From positions 1-13,894 of the forward strand of contig JAHZAR010000038.1 in assembly GCA_019423835.1 (NCBI GenBank): a DNA stretch of 13,894 nucleotides, given 5' to 3'. The position numbers were made by a program, and so were the translations under genes. Below, in pieces: positions 12,155 through 13,894 of the stretch (position 1 is the stretch's first letter; every line of letters starts with the position of its first letter). The stretch is from Clostridiales bacterium (GTDB lineage Bacteria > Bacillota > Clostridia > Lachnospirales > Lachnospiraceae). The notes beneath the pieces were generated by a model. It worked only from the letters and a program-made list of their open reading frames with translations, was not told the origin of the DNA and ran no database searches.

Positions 12155-12916
12155 ATGAAATATACCAAACGCGCCGCGCCTGTTCTCGCACTGGCCGCAG
12201 TCCTCATTCTCTGGGAGCTTGCCGTGGATCTTTGCAAAATCCCTCTCTATGTGCTGCCCTCCCCTGTAAAGGTGGTTCTGGCACTGGCCGCAGACCGCTC
12301 GGTTCTCCTGGGCCACGGCCTCGTAACCGTCTCCGAGGCGCTGCTTGGAATGGGGATCTCTCTGGCACTGGCCGTGCTGCTCGGCATTCTCATGGACGCC
12401 TTTGCGCCGGTGCGCCGGTGTGTCTACCCAATTCTGGTCGTAACGCAGACTGTTCCCATGATTGTGCTTGCCCCCATCCTTATTATCTACCTCGGTTTCG
12501 GCCTGGCGCCAAAAATCCTGACTGTTGTGCTGATGTGCTTCTTTCCGGTGGCTGTCAGCTTCACGGACGGAATGGGGCAGCTGGATCCGGAGTACATGCA
12601 CCTTGTCCGCTCCTTCGGAGCGGGAAAGTGGGAGGCCTACCGGCTGGTGAAAATCCCTGCCGCCATCCCCTCGCTCCTGTCCGGCCTCAAGGTAGCCGCC
12701 ACATACAGCATCAGCGGAGCCGTAGTCGGTGAATGGATCGGCGCTCAGAAGGGACTTGGCTACTATCTGCTGCGTGTAAAGAACGGCTACATGCTGGACA
12801 AGGTCTTTGCCTGTGTCCTGGTCATCGTTTTTCTGAGCCTGTGCATGAATCTGGCTATCTGGCTTGTCCAGAAAACAGCAGCTCCCTACATGGGGCAGAA
12901 GGGCGCTGAAAAATAG
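12155..12916 (+). CDS. thiX: ABC transporter permease for a thiamine (pyrimidine) precursor, ThiX-like
   Basis: This inner-membrane permease of the BPD_transp_1 family has 253 residues, the usual length. Hydrophobic segments fall at about 8-25, 62-82, 91-120, 123-137, 184-200 and 218-240. The cytoplasmic EAA loop that contacts the ATPase is visible around 153-178 (FGAGKWEAYRLVKIPAAIPS, then GLKVA). AAAGGAG lies nine bases before the ATG. It is the first gene after a TPP riboswitch and terminator, and is followed by a ThiY-like binding protein. That context points to uptake of a hydroxymethylpyrimidine precursor such as the formylaminopyrimidine breakdown product of thiamine. By sequence alone it could be any taurine/nitrate-type permease; the specific role comes from the riboswitch and neighbour. 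Confidence 0.88.
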   Translation: MKYTKRAAPVLALAAVLILWELAVDLCKIPLYVLPSPVKVVLALAADRSVLLGHGLVTVSEALLGMGISLALAVLLGILMDAFAPVRRCVYPILVVTQTVPMIVLAPILIIYLGFGLAPKILTVVLMCFFPVAVSFTDGMGQLDPEYMHLVRSFGAGKWEAYRLVKIPAAIPSLLSGLKVAATYSISGAVVGEWIGAQKGLGYYLLRVKNGYMLDKVFACVLVIVFLSLCMNLAIWLVQKTAAPYMGQKGAEK

Positions 12917-13016
12917 GGAAAAACAAAAGGTCTCTGGCTGCGGATTGCTTTGGCAGCCCTGGCCATCTTATCCCATATTTTTTATAAATACTTACAGAAT
13001 GAAGGAGAAAAACATT
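12917..13016 (+). other. Spacer between the permease and binding-protein genes
   Basis: One hundred bases with a weak GGCTGC/GCAGCC stem around 12936-12958 followed at a distance by an AT-rich run. No clear promoter or terminator is visible, so the two genes are probably co-transcribed. Confidence 0.4.
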
Positions 13017-13894
13017 ATGAAAAAGAAACAGCTGACAGCTCTCACTCTGGCGGCCCTCATGGCCGTATCTCTCACTGCCTGCTCCGGCACAGGCTCCGCT
13101 CCTGAAGGCGAAGCCAAAACGGACGGCACAGAAGCCTCTCTGCAGGCACCGTCCTCAGAGCAGACAGACGCCTCTTCAGAAAGCGGAAGTACCTCTGAAG
13201 CTCTCGAGGATGTCACCGTCATCCTCGACTACGTAGCCAATACCAACCATACTGGAATGTACGTGGCTCTGGATCAGGGCTATTATACAGAGGAAGGCCT
13301 GAATGTAACCATCGCAGAACCCACAGAGGGCGCCACGGCCACTCTTGTGGCAGTGGGCAAGGGCGATTTCGGCATCAGCTACCAGGAGGATGTGACCATC
13401 GCCCTGACCTCAGAGGAGCCCCTGCCCATAAAGGCGATTGCCGCTATTATCCAGCACAATACCTCCGGCTTTGTCACCTCAGCTGACAAGAATATCACCT
13501 CCCCGAAAGACTTTGAGGGAAAAACCTACGCAGGCTGGGGCGGCCCCGGAGAAGCTGCTGTACTGGAGGCTGTTATGACACAGGCTGGGGCAGATTTTTC
13601 CAAGCTCAATATGGTCATCTCCGACGGATCCGGCTTTGCCGCCCTGAAGGATCAGGTGGATATTATGTGGTTCTTTGAGGGATGGGACAATATCACCTGC
13701 AAGCTCAACAATTTCCCCATCAACTATATGCCCGTAAGAGAGCTGGACGACCGTCTCGACTACTACACCCCGGTTATTATCGCCAACACAGACACACTTT
13801 CCAGGCGTCCGGAGATGGTCCGCAAATTCCTGCGCGCCACAGAGAGAGGATACCTCTACGCTATCGAACATCCTGAGGAGAGCGCCGAGATCCT
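13017..13894 (+). CDS. thiY: ThiY-like substrate-binding lipoprotein (3' end off the window)
   Basis: This is the extracellular binding protein of the thiamine-precursor ABC transporter. A lipoprotein signal peptide is clear: MKKK, a hydrophobic core, then the lipobox LTAC with lipid-anchored C22. A Ser/Glu/Thr-rich linker (about 23-62) precedes the NMT1/THI5-like domain. Family hallmarks are DYVANTNHTGMYVALDQGYY near 71-90, GDFGISYQED near 117-126, IIQHNTSG near 144-151 and the YYTPVIIANTD strand near 247-257. These match binding proteins for pyrimidine precursors of thiamine. About 292 codons are present of an expected 330-350. AAGGAG lies nine bases before the ATG. A matching ATPase should follow beyond the right edge. 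The frame stays open to position 13894. Confidence 0.92.
   Translation, partial: MKKKQLTALTLAALMAVSLTACSGTGSAPEGEAKTDGTEASLQAPSSEQTDASSESGSTSEALEDVTVILDYVANTNHTGMYVALDQGYYTEEGLNVTIAEPTEGATATLVAVGKGDFGISYQEDVTIALTSEEPLPIKAIAAIIQHNTSGFVTSADKNITSPKDFEGKTYAGWGGPGEAAVLEAVMTQAGADFSKLNMVISDGSGFAALKDQVDIMWFFEGWDNITCKLNNFPINYMPVRELDDRLDYYTPVIIANTDTLSRRPEMVRKFLRATERGYLYAIEHPEESAEI

Noticed and set aside
12188..12293. Repeated 13-mer GCACTGGCCGCAG (12188-12200 and 12281-12293)
   Set aside because: Both copies encode the same short Ala-Leu-Ala-Ala segment of permease helices, so it reflects membrane composition and codon bias.
11930..12601. 223-codon open frame on the minus strand over the riboswitch and permease
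   Set aside because: It overlaps a TPP riboswitch and an obvious permease on the plus strand; the translation is His/Gln/Arg-rich without known motifs.
12940..13016. Hydrophobic stretch in an alternate frame of the permease-binding protein gap
   Set aside because: No start codon with a ribosome site; it continues out of frame into the binding-protein gene and is most likely chance.

Overview
The window looks like ordinary chromosome from an anaerobic Lachnospiraceae-type member of the Clostridia. The basis is a tig-clpP-clpX cluster, strong AGGAGG ribosome sites, extended -10 (TGnTATAAT-like) promoters, a desulfoferrodoxin-type superoxide reductase, a clostridial three-subunit molybdenum hydroxylase, and a mid-range GC content with no sign of foreign DNA. 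The genus cannot be fixed from the sequence alone. I see no insertion sequence, phage, CRISPR array, rRNA or tRNA.

Layout. Positions 1-3126 (minus strand) hold the protein quality-control cluster: trigger factor (tig, with its own extended -10 promoter), clpP, and the first 270 codons of clpX, which runs off the left edge. Positions 3228-4843 (minus) hold a DJ-1/PfpI-family gene with a clear terminator and a DUF975-type membrane protein. At 5050-5606 (plus) there is a stand-alone CYTH-domain protein. It converges on the next operon at a 21-bp perfect inverted repeat.

Positions 5698-10041 (minus) are a tightly coupled operon: FAD subunit, 2x[2Fe-2S] subunit and molybdopterin-binding subunit of a xanthine dehydrogenase-type hydroxylase, then a MocA/MobA-like nucleotidyltransferase that would mature its cofactor. 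The genes overlap or nearly touch, and three of the four start with GTG. The promoter lies inside nested, overlapping inverted repeats that look like an operator.

Positions 10141-11431 are lineage-type unknowns: a 53-codon reading frame (minus) diverges from a two-gene operon of unrecognised proteins (plus), with a 19-bp dyad between them. A desulfoferrodoxin gene (minus) follows. At the right edge, a strong promoter, a TPP (THI-box) riboswitch and an intrinsic terminator precede a thiamine-precursor ABC transporter. That transporter has a permease and a ThiY-like lipoprotein, which is cut by the right edge; the ATPase is probably beyond it.

The genes fall into separate functional islands rather than one system. 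The least explained parts are the divergent small-protein locus (10141-11309) and the nested repeats at the xdh promoter (10042-10087). I found no convincing evidence of a wholly new system.
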